64,000 nucleotides of DNA from G963422275 sp963422275 (GTDB taxonomy: Bacteria; Pseudomonadota; Alphaproteobacteria; Rhodobacterales; Rhodobacteraceae). The notes beneath the pieces are model-generated. The model had not been told where the DNA came from, ran no database searches, and worked only from the letters and a program-made list of their open reading frames with translations. Positions 9,677 through 17,743 of the stretch are shown piece after piece. The DNA is taken from contig OY729418.1 of assembly GCA_963422275.1 (NCBI GenBank), forward strand, positions 992,001 to 1,056,000, read 5' to 3'. The stretch's first letter is position 1, and the number at the start of each line of letters is the position of its first letter. The position numbers were made by a program, and so were the translations under genes.

Positions 9677-9693
9677 GTGCAGCGCCCGAAACA

Positions 9694-10599
9694 CTACGGA
9701 AGCTCCAGTTCGGCGCGAACGATCTTGCCGTTCCTTGAAAACAGCAGCACGGGACTGGCTGGCAGCTTGTAGGCACGAATCCCCCCTGGTCCCGAAAGAG
9801 ATGCTTCCCAGCGCGGTGACAACAGCGAGAGTTTCGTTCGAACGTACAGGTCGTTGGCCACAATCCAGGCCGAGGCTTGAATTCCTTCGACCGAAACCCT
9901 TTCCGCATTGGCCGTCGGCCCGGCGCCGGTCAGCACAGACAAAAGTTCTGCATCGCCCGGTTTGGGAAGATCGGCCCCCACGCGAACTGAATCGGGGTTC
10001 GACAATGGGCCCGGCTTCATCACCAGTATGCTGCTGCGAAAGTGCGTCCGTTTGCGGTCCACATTGACGCGAAGCACCACCGCCGTGGGCTCTTCCGCAA
10101 GCGCCACTACAAGATTGGTCCAGCCAACTCTGACGAGAGACGAAATGGCCAGAGAGTTCGAGTTTTCGCCAAGCTGAATCACATGGTAGTCTTCGCCGCT
10201 TCCGATGACATGCTGGCGCACCGGCCAAGGCTGTCCCGTCGCATCGTGAAATGCGACAACGGTCGCGATGCCCGGCGCAACGTTCAGAACTGGGACTTCG
10301 CCGCCAGGTTCCAGCGACACCAGTTCCATGTCGATGATCGCCTCAGGTTCTGGAGTGTCCGTCATTGCCCTCTCGTTCTCCTCGTAGATCTCCCGGTACC
10401 GGCGCACCATTTCCGGCGACATGGGAAATGCGCTCTCCGCCGCACTGTCGAATCCATCTTCCTTGAGCTTGGTCTCTGGCGCGCCGTCTGTCATCGCCTG
10501 CCCGCTTGAAGCAGAGTGCTGGAGACACAAAGCCAGAGCGGCAAATGCCCCCGTCCAACGGACTGCGCAGCCTGCGGCGTCTTGGCCGCGAATGTTCAT
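9694..10599 (-). CDS. DotH/IcmK/TraN-like T4BSS outer-membrane core protein
   Basis: This 301-residue protein has an N-terminal signal peptide (about residues 14-35) and then the DotH pattern: FPMSPEMVRRYREIYEENER, PGIATVVAFHDATGQPWPV and LRVGWTNLVVALAEEPTAV-like segments. The D-x-TG-x-PWP motif is characteristic of DotH/IcmK. DotH sits in the outer-membrane core complex with DotC and DotD; neither of those is in the window. Its ATG overlaps the dotI stop (10596-10599), and the order dotI-dotH-dotG matches known type IVB operons. Confidence 0.83.
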   Translation of the reverse strand: MNIRGQDAAGCAVRWTGAFAALALCLQHSASSGQAMTDGAPETKLKEDGFDSAAESAFPMSPEMVRRYREIYEENERAMTDTPEPEAIIDMELVSLEPGGEVPVLNVAPGIATVVAFHDATGQPWPVRQHVIGSGEDYHVIQLGENSNSLAISSLVRVGWTNLVVALAEEPTAVVLRVNVDRKRTHFRSSILVMKPGPLSNPDSVRVGADLPKPGDAELLSVLTGAGPTANAERVSVEGIQASAWIVANDLYVRTKLSLLSPRWEASLSGPGGIRAYKLPASPVLLFSRNGKIVRAELELP

Positions 10600-11249
10600 T
10601 GCGTCTCCTGGATCCGGCCCGGACGAACCACAATCTGGGTGATCCCGACAGCCTTTGGAGCTTCCCAGGTTGGCAGGCGCGAGACGACCACTTCGGCGAG
10701 AAGATTGTCCCGGCTGATTTCGCTGGCCGACTCGTAGGTGATGTTCAGCGGTATCTGGACAGTCCAGCTGTATCGCTTGTGGGAGTCCAAGCCCGAACCG
10801 ACAATTACGGCACCGTTCGCGACAATGGTCGAAACAAGACGGCGCTCCCTGATGTAGTTCAGCATGCCTGACTTCCGAACCGCATCGAGAAAACTGTTCC
10901 AGCCATCCGGGCGCTCGAAATAGCTCGAGGCTTCCGTCAGATCTTTGCGCCAGTTCGCAAAGTCGAGAGTCAGGGCGCCGGTTACCGCCTCGACGGCAAA
11001 GTTAGTGACCTGCCCATCCGTCAGATACGGACTGGACAGCGCTACAAGCGGGAGTATCCCGCCGTCTTCCTTGGCAGCGAAGTAGCGAGGCTCCGGCTTC
11101 GAAGCGAGCGCCCACACCGCGGCGGCCACGGCAGTGCCAGCGGTCAGTGTCATGACCAGGACAACCAGAGACATGCGCCGGTGGCTGCGCATCCAGGTTT
11201 CGTGCCGAAGTCTTGCTGTTTCGGCTTCGCCGTATCTTCTTCGGAGCAT
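10596..11249 (-). CDS. DotI/IcmL/TraM-like T4BSS inner-membrane protein
   Basis: This 217-residue protein has one transmembrane helix (residues about 26-48) and a periplasmic domain carrying the DotI/IcmL pattern: PRYFAAKEDGGILPLVALSS, LTLDFANWRKDL, YFERPDGWNSFLDAVRKSG and SWTVQIPLNITYES. DotI forms an inner-membrane ring resembling VirB8. Length fits IcmL (about 212). The ATG at 11249 is chosen because it has a strong GGAGGG four bases upstream; a 50-residue extension in the same frame has no such signal. First gene of the five-gene minus-strand operon. Confidence 0.85.
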   Translation of the reverse strand: MLRRRYGEAETARLRHETWMRSHRRMSLVVLVMTLTAGTAVAAAVWALASKPEPRYFAAKEDGGILPLVALSSPYLTDGQVTNFAVEAVTGALTLDFANWRKDLTEASSYFERPDGWNSFLDAVRKSGMLNYIRERRLVSTIVANGAVIVGSGLDSHKRYSWTVQIPLNITYESASEISRDNLLAEVVVSRLPTWEAPKAVGITQIVVRPGRIQETQ

Positions 11250-11792
11250 GGCCCTCCGTCCGAAATCCAGGTTCAGGCACCGGGTCGCTGATGGCCCGTG
11301 CAGCCAGTCGCCCGAAAGTTTTCGGGACATGCCAGCTTGGAAGCTGCGGCCTCCACCGTGCACCAACCCGCCAACTGATAGTGCATGGAAGCGAGACACG
11401 CGTGTTCAATGCTGCGGGAATCAGCGACAGATTACAGTTTCCGGTGGGAAAATTTCGAAGTCCGGCATCCGCATTGTCCGCCCAACGGAAAATTGCGCAA
11501 CGGATCAAGGATCGAAAATGGCCGAACTCTCCGTGCGGTTTCCGGCAAAGAACAGAATTCGCCGCACTGCATCGCATGGTGAACGGAATTCGGAAAAAAT
11601 CAATCCCATTGGGAGAGATGGCCGGCCGGGGCGAAGTCTCACCGTTTCGATCTCCGAACTTCTGAAGGACAAACGGCTTTCAGCATTGTTCCGCACAGCG
11701 TTCGCGGTTTGAACTGCAGAATCTCAATTTGCCATTGTCTGGCGCATGCGACATAAGCGCCTGTACAGTCAGCCACGAGCGCGGTTCGAAGC
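11250..11792. other. divergent intergenic region between dot and sox operons
   Basis: About 540 bases separate the divergently read dotI and soxY starts, so the promoters of both operons should lie here. Open frames in it lack motifs and their codon use is unlike the neighbours. I see no clear sigma-70 hexamer pair or long repeat. Confidence 0.45.
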
Positions 11793-12368
11793 ATGCAAAT
11801 TGAGTTCGACCGAATCGAGGATTCCGGGGTTCCCAGGATCTCCCAGTTCAGCCGGTTCAGCCGGAGGCAGACCTTGCGGACACTCATTGGGAGTGCCGGG
11901 GCGATCGCGGCTATTTCCATCGTTCCGGTCCCGGCTGCGGCGGCCATCCCGGAGATGCCGGATTGGATGCGGGACTTGGTTTTCGAGCGGCTGGGTCGAA
12001 CCGATTTTCGTGAAGGGCGAGTCGAACTCTCGATGCCTGACAGGGCCGATACCGGTCTGTCGGTCCCGCTCGTTGCGTCCGTTCCGGATTCGCCAATGAC
12101 GGAAGCAGATCATGTCAGGAGCCTGCATGTCCTGACGACTCGAAACCCCCAGCCGCTCGTCGCCGATTGCTACTTCACGCCGCGCTCAGGCATCGCCAAG
12201 GTTTCGCAGCGCATCCGGCTCGCCCAAAGCCAGCATGTCTTCGGCTTCTCGTTGATGAGTGACGCCTCCGCCTGGATGACGGCGCAGCATGTGTCGGTGA
12301 CCCTTGGTGCCTGCGCAGTCGATATCTTCCTCCCGGACGCCCAGCGGGCCGAGCGCAGACGCGAATGA
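11793..12368 (+). CDS. soxY: SoxY-like sulfur carrier, altered C-terminus
   Basis: This 191-residue protein has a twin-arginine signal (SRRQTLRTLIGSAGAIAA, about residues 23-40) and a SoxY-like immunoglobulin-type domain. SoxY normally ends in VTxGGCGG with the Cys that carries thiosulfate-derived sulfur almost at the terminus. Here the matching segment reads VSVTLGACAVDIF and is followed by 14 further residues (LPDAQRAERRRE to stop). The Cys is present but the flexible GG tail is not, and the extension may come from loss of the original stop. soxZ and soxA follow in the same direction, supporting the identification. Whether the carrier arm still works is doubtful. Confidence 0.75.
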   Translation: MQIEFDRIEDSGVPRISQFSRFSRRQTLRTLIGSAGAIAAISIVPVPAAAAIPEMPDWMRDLVFERLGRTDFREGRVELSMPDRADTGLSVPLVASVPDSPMTEADHVRSLHVLTTRNPQPLVADCYFTPRSGIAKVSQRIRLAQSQHVFGFSLMSDASAWMTAQHVSVTLGACAVDIFLPDAQRAERRRE

Positions 12369-12432
12369 GACCCGGGCGGACGCTGCTTGGAGGCACCGTG
12401 GCGCAACAGGCATTGAACATGGGAGCCATGCA

Positions 12433-12759
12433 TTGGTCAACGTAAGGACACGAATTTCAATGCCCTCCACCGTGGCCAGAGGCGAGACTTTCGAGATCAA
12501 GACGCTGGTCGCGCATCCAATGGACAACGGCTTCATGTTCAACAGGAGCGGAGAACTCATCCCGAGGCGCATCATTCACCGGTTTGAAGCGCTCTACAAC
12601 GGAGAGACTGTCTTCAGGGCGGACTGGCACGAAGCGGTATCGGCAAACCCGTTTATCTCGTTCTACGCAGTGGCGGGCGAGTCCGGGCGGATCGAATTCA
12701 GATGGCACGACGACGACGGCTCGGTATACACCGCATCGGCCGACATCCAGGTGATTTGA
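12433..12759 (+). CDS. soxZ: SoxZ, sulfur-oxidation carrier partner
   Basis: This protein of about 108 residues has strong SoxZ features: VRTRISMPSTVARGETFEIK, LIPRRIIHRFEALYNGE, AVSANPFISFYA and HDDDGSVYTASADI. SoxZ pairs with SoxY to form the carrier to which thiosulfate is attached for stepwise oxidation in the periplasm. No ATG precedes the domain; TTG at 12433, with GGGAG upstream, gives the normal length. About 60 bases separate it from the soxY stop, and its stop overlaps the TTG start proposed for soxA. Confidence 0.88.
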   Translation: MVNVRTRISMPSTVARGETFEIKTLVAHPMDNGFMFNRSGELIPRRIIHRFEALYNGETVFRADWHEAVSANPFISFYAVAGESGRIEFRWHDDDGSVYTASADIQVI

Positions 12760-13574
12760 GCGGCATCCGGCGGTCGCGGGTCGTGGCACCGGTTGGACTC
12801 GCGCTGGCACTGGCGACATGCGCACTGCTCGGAACTGCGTCGTCCACACAGAGACCTGACTTGTTCGGAGACGACTTTCCGGTTTCGGGATATCATTACA
12901 TGGGAGAGCAGGTCCGTGCGCTTCAGGATGACAATTTTCAGAATCCCGGAATTTTTGCGGTGGAGCAAGGAGCAGAACTCTGGGCTTCGGCAGAGGGAAC
13001 TGAGGGGCTTTCCTGCCAAAGCTGCCATGGCAACGCTTCGGATTCGATGCTGGGCGTTGCGGCGCAGTATCCAGAGTATGATAACGATCTCGGCCGCCTG
13101 ATGAATCTGGAGTCGCGCATTAACGAGATGCGTATCGCTTACATGGGTGCTCCAGCCTTTCCGCTGGAGTCCGAATCAATGCTTTCGCTTGCGACATTTC
13201 TAACCCACCAGTCGCGCGGGGTGCCGATGAACGTGGATGTATCCGGCGGGGCGGAACGCTTCTGGAAGGAAGGCCATGAGTTCTATTTTCAACGGAGAGG
13301 CCAGCTGAACCTGTCCTGCAGCCAGTGTCATGACGACCGTGCCGGATTGCGGCTGCGTGGCGACCGCATAAGCCAGGGCCACGTCAATGGATTCCCTGTC
13401 TACCGGTTGATGTGGCGCTCAATGGGCTCCAGGCACCGCATGTTTCGCTGGTGCAATTGGGCGGTTCGCGCGGAACCAAAGGAACTCGGATCACCCGAGT
13501 ATCTGAGCCTGGAACTCTACCTAGCCTGGCGCGGTAGAGGACTTCCTGTAGAAGTGCCGGCCATACGTCCGTGA
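12756..13574 (+). CDS. soxA: SoxA, diheme c-type cytochrome
   Basis: This 272-residue protein has an N-terminal signal (APVGLALALATCALLGTASS) and two haem sites, CQSCH (from residue 87) and CSQCH (from 188). The motif FRWCNWAVRAEP follows, whose Cys (about 233) corresponds to the catalytic cysteine ligand of SoxA. SoxAX joins thiosulfate to SoxY. The TTG at 12756 overlaps the soxZ stop; no ATG gives a sensible signal peptide. SoxX, the usual partner, is not encoded in the window, nor are SoxB or SoxCD, so this set alone is incomplete. Confidence 0.87.
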   Translation: MSGIRRSRVVAPVGLALALATCALLGTASSTQRPDLFGDDFPVSGYHYMGEQVRALQDDNFQNPGIFAVEQGAELWASAEGTEGLSCQSCHGNASDSMLGVAAQYPEYDNDLGRLMNLESRINEMRIAYMGAPAFPLESESMLSLATFLTHQSRGVPMNVDVSGGAERFWKEGHEFYFQRRGQLNLSCSQCHDDRAGLRLRGDRISQGHVNGFPVYRLMWRSMGSRHRMFRWCNWAVRAEPKELGSPEYLSLELYLAWRGRGLPVEVPAIRP

Positions 13575-13686
13575 CAATCATGAATGTCCCATGTTCAGTG
13601 AATGCAGATCGATCAGTTCTGGTCGGGCGGTTCAGTGCCTCGCGAGGCTTGTATCCGGCTTGCTTGGCTATCAGGGGCCTGCTTGC

Positions 13687-15000
13687 ATGATCAGGCCACG
13701 CGTGGTCCTGATCGTCGCTGCGCTGCCAGTGGCTTTTGCGGTTGCCGCCGGACTCTGGGCCAACCGGCATCCCGAATTCGCTCCCATCGATCCGCCGGGA
13801 GCAACTGCATTTGACAGGGAGCTTCTGCGTGACGGAAAGGCGCTTGCCGGGATTGGCGCGTGCGAAGTGTGCCACACCGCACCTGGCGGCATCCCCTTCG
13901 CAGGAGGCTTGGCGCTTCCGACGCCTTTTGGCGTTATCCATTCCACGAACATTACGCCGGACACGGCGACCGGAATCGGTGACTGGTCGGAATCGGCGTT
14001 TCGGCGCGCCATGCGAGAGGGAGTGGACCGTCGTGGAAGACATCTCTATCCAGCCTTTCCGTACGATCACTTCACAAAAGCGTCCGACGAAGACATTCAT
14101 GCAATCTACGCCTACCTGATGGCACTTGATCCAGTCGTGCAGAAGGCTCCGGAGAATGAACTGCGGTTTCCGTTCAACATTCGGATGCTGCTGGCGGGGT
14201 GGAAGCTCCTGTTTCTTGAAGCAGGTGAATACGAGCCTGACAACAGTCGGGACGAGGAATGGAATCGAGGCGCTTACCTTGCCGAGGGACTCGGGCACTG
14301 CGGCGCTTGCCATTCTCCACGGAACATCTTCGGCGCAGTAATGCAAGCATCGGCCTACGGCGGCGGGGAGGCGGAAGACTGGCACGCTCCTGCCCTCAAT
14401 GATGAGTCCAGAGCGCCGATCCCCTGGGGCCAACTGGAGCTGGTGAATTATCTGTTTGACGGTTGGGACGAAGATCACGGCATTGCCGCAGGTCCGATGG
14501 GGCCAGTCGTGAATCACCTCTATGATCAGTCTGAGGATGATGTATTTGCAGTTGCCGCATATTTCGAAACCTTGCAACGCTCCCAGCTTTCGGACGAGGG
14601 AAAAGACGCCGTGCTCGCCCATGCAAGATCTTTGGATTGGATTGCAGAACCCGGATACATGCCCGCAGTATTGCCGGAAGATCCAGCTGTCCGGCGCGGC
14701 ATGGATGTTTTTCGCGACCAATGCTCGAAGTGCCACAAGCGCGGCGGCCGCCAGTTACCGGTCTCGCTGGCCCTCACCTCCACGATGAACGCATCGGATC
14801 CTCGCAACGTGATTCATATCATCTTTGACGGGATCCGGCCGCCCCGGGGCGTCTTGCAAAGATCCATGCCGGCTTTCGGGTCTTCAATTTCGGACAGCGA
14901 CATCGAAGACTTGCTCAAGTTCGTTCGCTGGCACTTTACCGACCACCCACCCTGGGAGGACATAGCGGAGCATGTGGCAGCAAAACGCGCTTCCTGGTAG
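13687..15000 (+). CDS. membrane-anchored triheme cytochrome c
   Basis: This 437-residue protein has an N-terminal hydrophobic anchor (VVLIVAALPVAFAVAAGLW) and three haem-binding sites: CEVCH (from residue 59), CGACH (205) and CSKCH (346). The FAGGLALPTPFG and NITPDTATGIGDWSE segments are typical of the cytochrome subunit of membrane dehydrogenases for alcohols, gluconate, nicotinate or aldehydes. No dehydrogenase partner is adjacent. It lies 112 bases after soxA, so it could accept electrons from sulfur oxidation or be an orphan subunit. The ATG at 13687 is preferred because it starts right before the anchor. Confidence 0.85.
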   Translation: MIRPRVVLIVAALPVAFAVAAGLWANRHPEFAPIDPPGATAFDRELLRDGKALAGIGACEVCHTAPGGIPFAGGLALPTPFGVIHSTNITPDTATGIGDWSESAFRRAMREGVDRRGRHLYPAFPYDHFTKASDEDIHAIYAYLMALDPVVQKAPENELRFPFNIRMLLAGWKLLFLEAGEYEPDNSRDEEWNRGAYLAEGLGHCGACHSPRNIFGAVMQASAYGGGEAEDWHAPALNDESRAPIPWGQLELVNYLFDGWDEDHGIAAGPMGPVVNHLYDQSEDDVFAVAAYFETLQRSQLSDEGKDAVLAHARSLDWIAEPGYMPAVLPEDPAVRRGMDVFRDQCSKCHKRGGRQLPVSLALTSTMNASDPRNVIHIIFDGIRPPRGVLQRSMPAFGSSISDSDIEDLLKFVRWHFTDHPPWEDIAEHVAAKRASW

Positions 15001-15228
15001 TCCGCCCGCGTTCGCAATCCCCAGCTTCGATTGTCATCGGTCGGGAATTCATGTGCAGGACTGGCAGCTTCGATGGGATAGACGGCGGCCCCCGCCTAAC
15101 CCTCGCTAGTCGGGGCGCCAAGCGTTGCCAGTCGATTAAAGCGTTCTCCCTGCGAAGCGCATTCTCCCATTCCACGCGCTCGGCAACCATCGCCATGGAG
15201 AAATCCATATGGCGCGTCGATTATCTTG

Positions 15229-16930
15229 GGAAACCTCTGAATACAGCCTGAATTGCTTACGCACATGGTTCCGGCGACACAAGGCATTGTGTCCGGGATG
15301 TCGGATGATGGAATGTTCGCATGACATTCTTGATGTGGAACCGTCCCATGACCGAAATCCCCACCAGCCTCATCGCCTTCCAGCGCCTGTTCCCCGACGA
15401 CGACGCCTGCGCCCGGTGGCTCGTCGCCGTCCGATGGCCGAACGGCTTCCGGTGTCCCGCCTGCGGCCACGACCGCGGGTGGGAGCTGAAGACCAGGCCG
15501 CACAGCTTCGAGTGCGCCTGCTGCCATCGCCAAACCTCGGCCACCGCCGGCGCCGAACCAAGCTGTCGCTCGCGATCTGGTTCCGGGCCGCCTGTCTGAT
15601 GGCCACCCATTGCAACGGCATCTCCGCCCTGCAGTTGCAGAAGCGGCTCGGGGTCGGGTCCTGTCGCAGCGCCTGGATGCTCGCCGCCAAGCTTCGCCGT
15701 GCCATGGCAACCCCCCGAGCGCAGCCCGCTGTCCGGTCTGGTCGAGATCGACGAGGCCAGTCTGCCGCAGCGCGGCGCCTCGGGACCGCCACCGGCCCCA
15801 TGTCGTCGGCGACAGGCCCGCCCGTGAAATTCTCGCCTGGATTCACACCGTGTTTTCCAACCTCAAGGGCTGGGCTCGGGGCGTCTGCCACGGGCTGCGC
15901 GCCAAGCGCCTCCAGACCTGTCTCGACGAGTTCGTCTTTCGCTTCAATCGGCGCCGAAATCGCCACGCTGCCTCCCTGTCCCTGTTCCTGCAGGCTCTGC
16001 GCACCAAGCCTCACCCCTGCCGCATCTTGATCAAACCGGAACCAAGTGCATAAGCAGTCAGCCTGATTTTGGGCGTGGCATTGTGCATCCGGTGCGCGCC
16101 CGCTGTCTTGCGCCACGCCTTTCTTTCGGGGGATCACGACAGGCAGCGACTTCGGCAATTGACCTTTGCGAGCCTTGAACATAACCGCAGGACGTGCCGC
16201 GAGATCTTTCCGGAACGGATAGGTGGCCCGACCCCTGGGCGCGCCTGGAGGCCTGCATTGCGTCGGTCTGTCCCAAGGGCGGCGGCAAGGGGCGACAGCC
16301 ACATCCGCTGCCGGTGACGCTGCGCATGCACCGCGGGTAGCCATTCTGCAATCCGGCGACCCGCGATGGAGAACATGCTTGCGAGGCCGAGAGCGTCCAG
16401 CGCCTTGCCGGGGCGAGGCTGAAAAGATTCCGGATGAGACGACGGTCCCGACTTCCACCGCTGGCTGGAGTGCCACGGGCTGGCGCACTTGCCATTCGGG
16501 AGATTGGGGACCACTTGGCCGAGTGGGGGGCCTGCTGAAGGAGGGCAGCATCATCTCGGCGCCGTCGTCGACCGGGAACGAGAGCAACGCCCGCGATCCG
16601 GAGATGCATCGGACGAGGAAGGGGAACCGGCGGCATTTCGGGATGACGCTGCATATCGGCACTGACCTTCGGGGGTGGCTGGCGCGCCGCCTGGAGGGAA
16701 CGGCCGCCAGCGTCGCGACCTGACTCCTTCGGAGCGACGCCGGGCATTGCGGGATCGTGAAGTTGGTGTTCGGCTGTGACAAGGTGCGCTGCCGGGGGCT
16801 GAACCGGCGGCGGTTCCGCCCCGAAAACGCGCATTCGGGGCTTCCGGACCGCAGAAAACTGACCGGCACAGCCGGGAAGAGCAGTTTCCGCAGCCATAAC
16901 CCAAAAAAAACTCTCCAAATCAGAGGTTCC
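15229..16930 (+). mobile_element. IS5-group element copy 3, split by IS1595
   Basis: The left end (GGAAACCTCTGAATACAGCCTGA) breaks off at 15251 and resumes at 16059 after an IS1595 insertion. The right end (CAGAGGTTCC) stops at 16930, followed by CTAG. The left flank is CTTG rather than CTAG, so the target duplication is imperfect or the flanks have recombined. The transposase part, 16067-16760, is heavily decayed and internally deleted: segments RQLTFASLE, NARDPEMHRTRKGNR and a short VFGCDKVR remain. It shares the frame break near 16460 (GTCCCGACTTCC) with the other copies. Confidence 0.85.
15252..16058 (+). mobile_element. IS1595-family element copy B, nested in IS5, internally deleted
   Basis: This copy is flanked by a perfect 8-bp direct repeat, CAGCCTGA, at 15244-15251 and 16059-16066. 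That repeat is IS5 sequence, so the insertion is younger than the IS5 copy. The terminal repeats are ATTGCTTACGCACATGGTTCC and the complement of GGAACCAAGTGCATAAGCAGT. At 807 bp it lacks about 220 bp relative to copy A. The transposase (from 15321) has the zinc ribbon FRCPACGHDRGWELK, but a C-tract of six near 15710 breaks the frame, and part of the DDE core is missing. Confidence 0.9.
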
Positions 16931-16934
16931 CTAG

Positions 16935-17280
16935 GGATTCTCGGCAGGTTGATCACCACTATCCCGATCTCTTGTTCACCGATCCATCGTGCACGCCCGA
17001 ACGAATTTCCCAATCGACGTGTTTCCGGTGCTTCGTCTCGCTACCAACCAAGAGAATCGCCACTATTGAGTCTCTGAAGTATCTGTTTCTGATTTCCCAA
17101 CGTATCCACTGATCAGTCCACTCATCCAGAATATCACCTGTATCAACAGATCTGTCTGCAAATATCGAATTGAACTCGTCGAACTTGACCGAAGCTTCCT
17201 TGCAGCGTTCTCCTCCCGGGAGAGGCCATTGTGGAAATCGTCCGGGGAATACGAACCAAAACTGTCGCAGCCGGGCCAAT
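16935..17280 (-). pseudogene. TIR-like (DUF1863-type) domain protein remnant
   Basis: On the minus strand the segment reads FNSIFADRSVDTGDILDEW, IRNRYFRDSIVAILLVGSET, KHRKHVDWEI and NKRSGIVVINLPRI. This is the pattern of MTH538-type TIR-like domains (DUF1863; ThsB of Thoeris defence belongs to this broad group). The 3' end is cut by the IS5 copy at 16930. The upstream part continues only after a frame change (FGSYSPDDFHNGLSREENAARKL), so the gene is dead. No ThsA-like SIR2/NAD-binding partner is visible. Confidence 0.62.
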
Positions 17281-17735
17281 GATCGGTGACCCCAATGATC
17301 TCGACAATGTCGCGGGTTCATCCACCGAAACCGCCGAGCACTATGCAGGCCCTGAATTTTTCGCGCACGACAGTTCTCATTGCCGTCAGTTCTTCCGCCC
17401 ACTCATCGTCATCCGGCTCATGAGACGGAAGTTTCAGCCGTTGCTCCCGCGCCAAGCGGGCTCCGTCACGCGCGAGGAAATTATGCGCTTGACGCCCTCC
17501 ACCGCCGGGCTCCGTCACGCGCGAGGAAAACGAGGCTAGCAGCAGTTTCGTGCTCAGCGATGAACGTGGTGAGTTCACGCGACGCCCTCCGGATATGTAC
17601 CGGCCACGCCAAATAATCGGTCACGACGATCGTGCCACAGTGCCGTGGATGGTTGCGATAACGCCTGATCAGTTCGAACAGCAAATCCGTGTTGCCGCAG
17701 ACCGCCACCATATGCCAGATTTCTTCCCGAGGCGA
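17281..17735 (-). pseudogene. unidentified protein remnant upstream of the TIR-like fragment
   Basis: The minus strand encodes a protein-like stretch, WHMVAVCGNTDLLFELIRRY then CGTIVVTDYLAWPVHIRRA and HETAASLVFLARDGAR. It then loses frame at a tandem repeat and continues as LAREQRLKLPSHEPDDDEWA and FRACIVLGGFGG. It could be the N-terminal half of the TIR-like gene or a separate operon partner. No known family is recognised. The frameshift coincides with a 24-bp direct repeat (17457-17480, 17506-17529). Its 5' end is cut by the IS5-family element starting at 17744. Confidence 0.45.
17457..17529. repeat. 24-bp direct repeat, offset 49 bp
   Basis: CGGGCTCCGTCACGCGCGAG plus GAAA occurs at 17457-17480 and again at 17506-17529. 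An offset of 49 is not a multiple of three, so the duplication shifts the frame of the minus-strand remnant that encodes FLARDGAR in both copies. Confidence 0.85.
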
Positions 17736-17743
17736 GCAAGTGC

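Noticed and set aside
13384..14736. Long open frame antisense to the triheme cytochrome gene
   Set aside because: The plus strand encodes a clear cytochrome with three CXXCH sites; the antisense frame has no motif and follows from high GC codon bias.
17457..17529. Possible short CRISPR array
   Set aside because: Only two 24-bp repeats and one spacer, in coding sequence encoding the same peptide twice.
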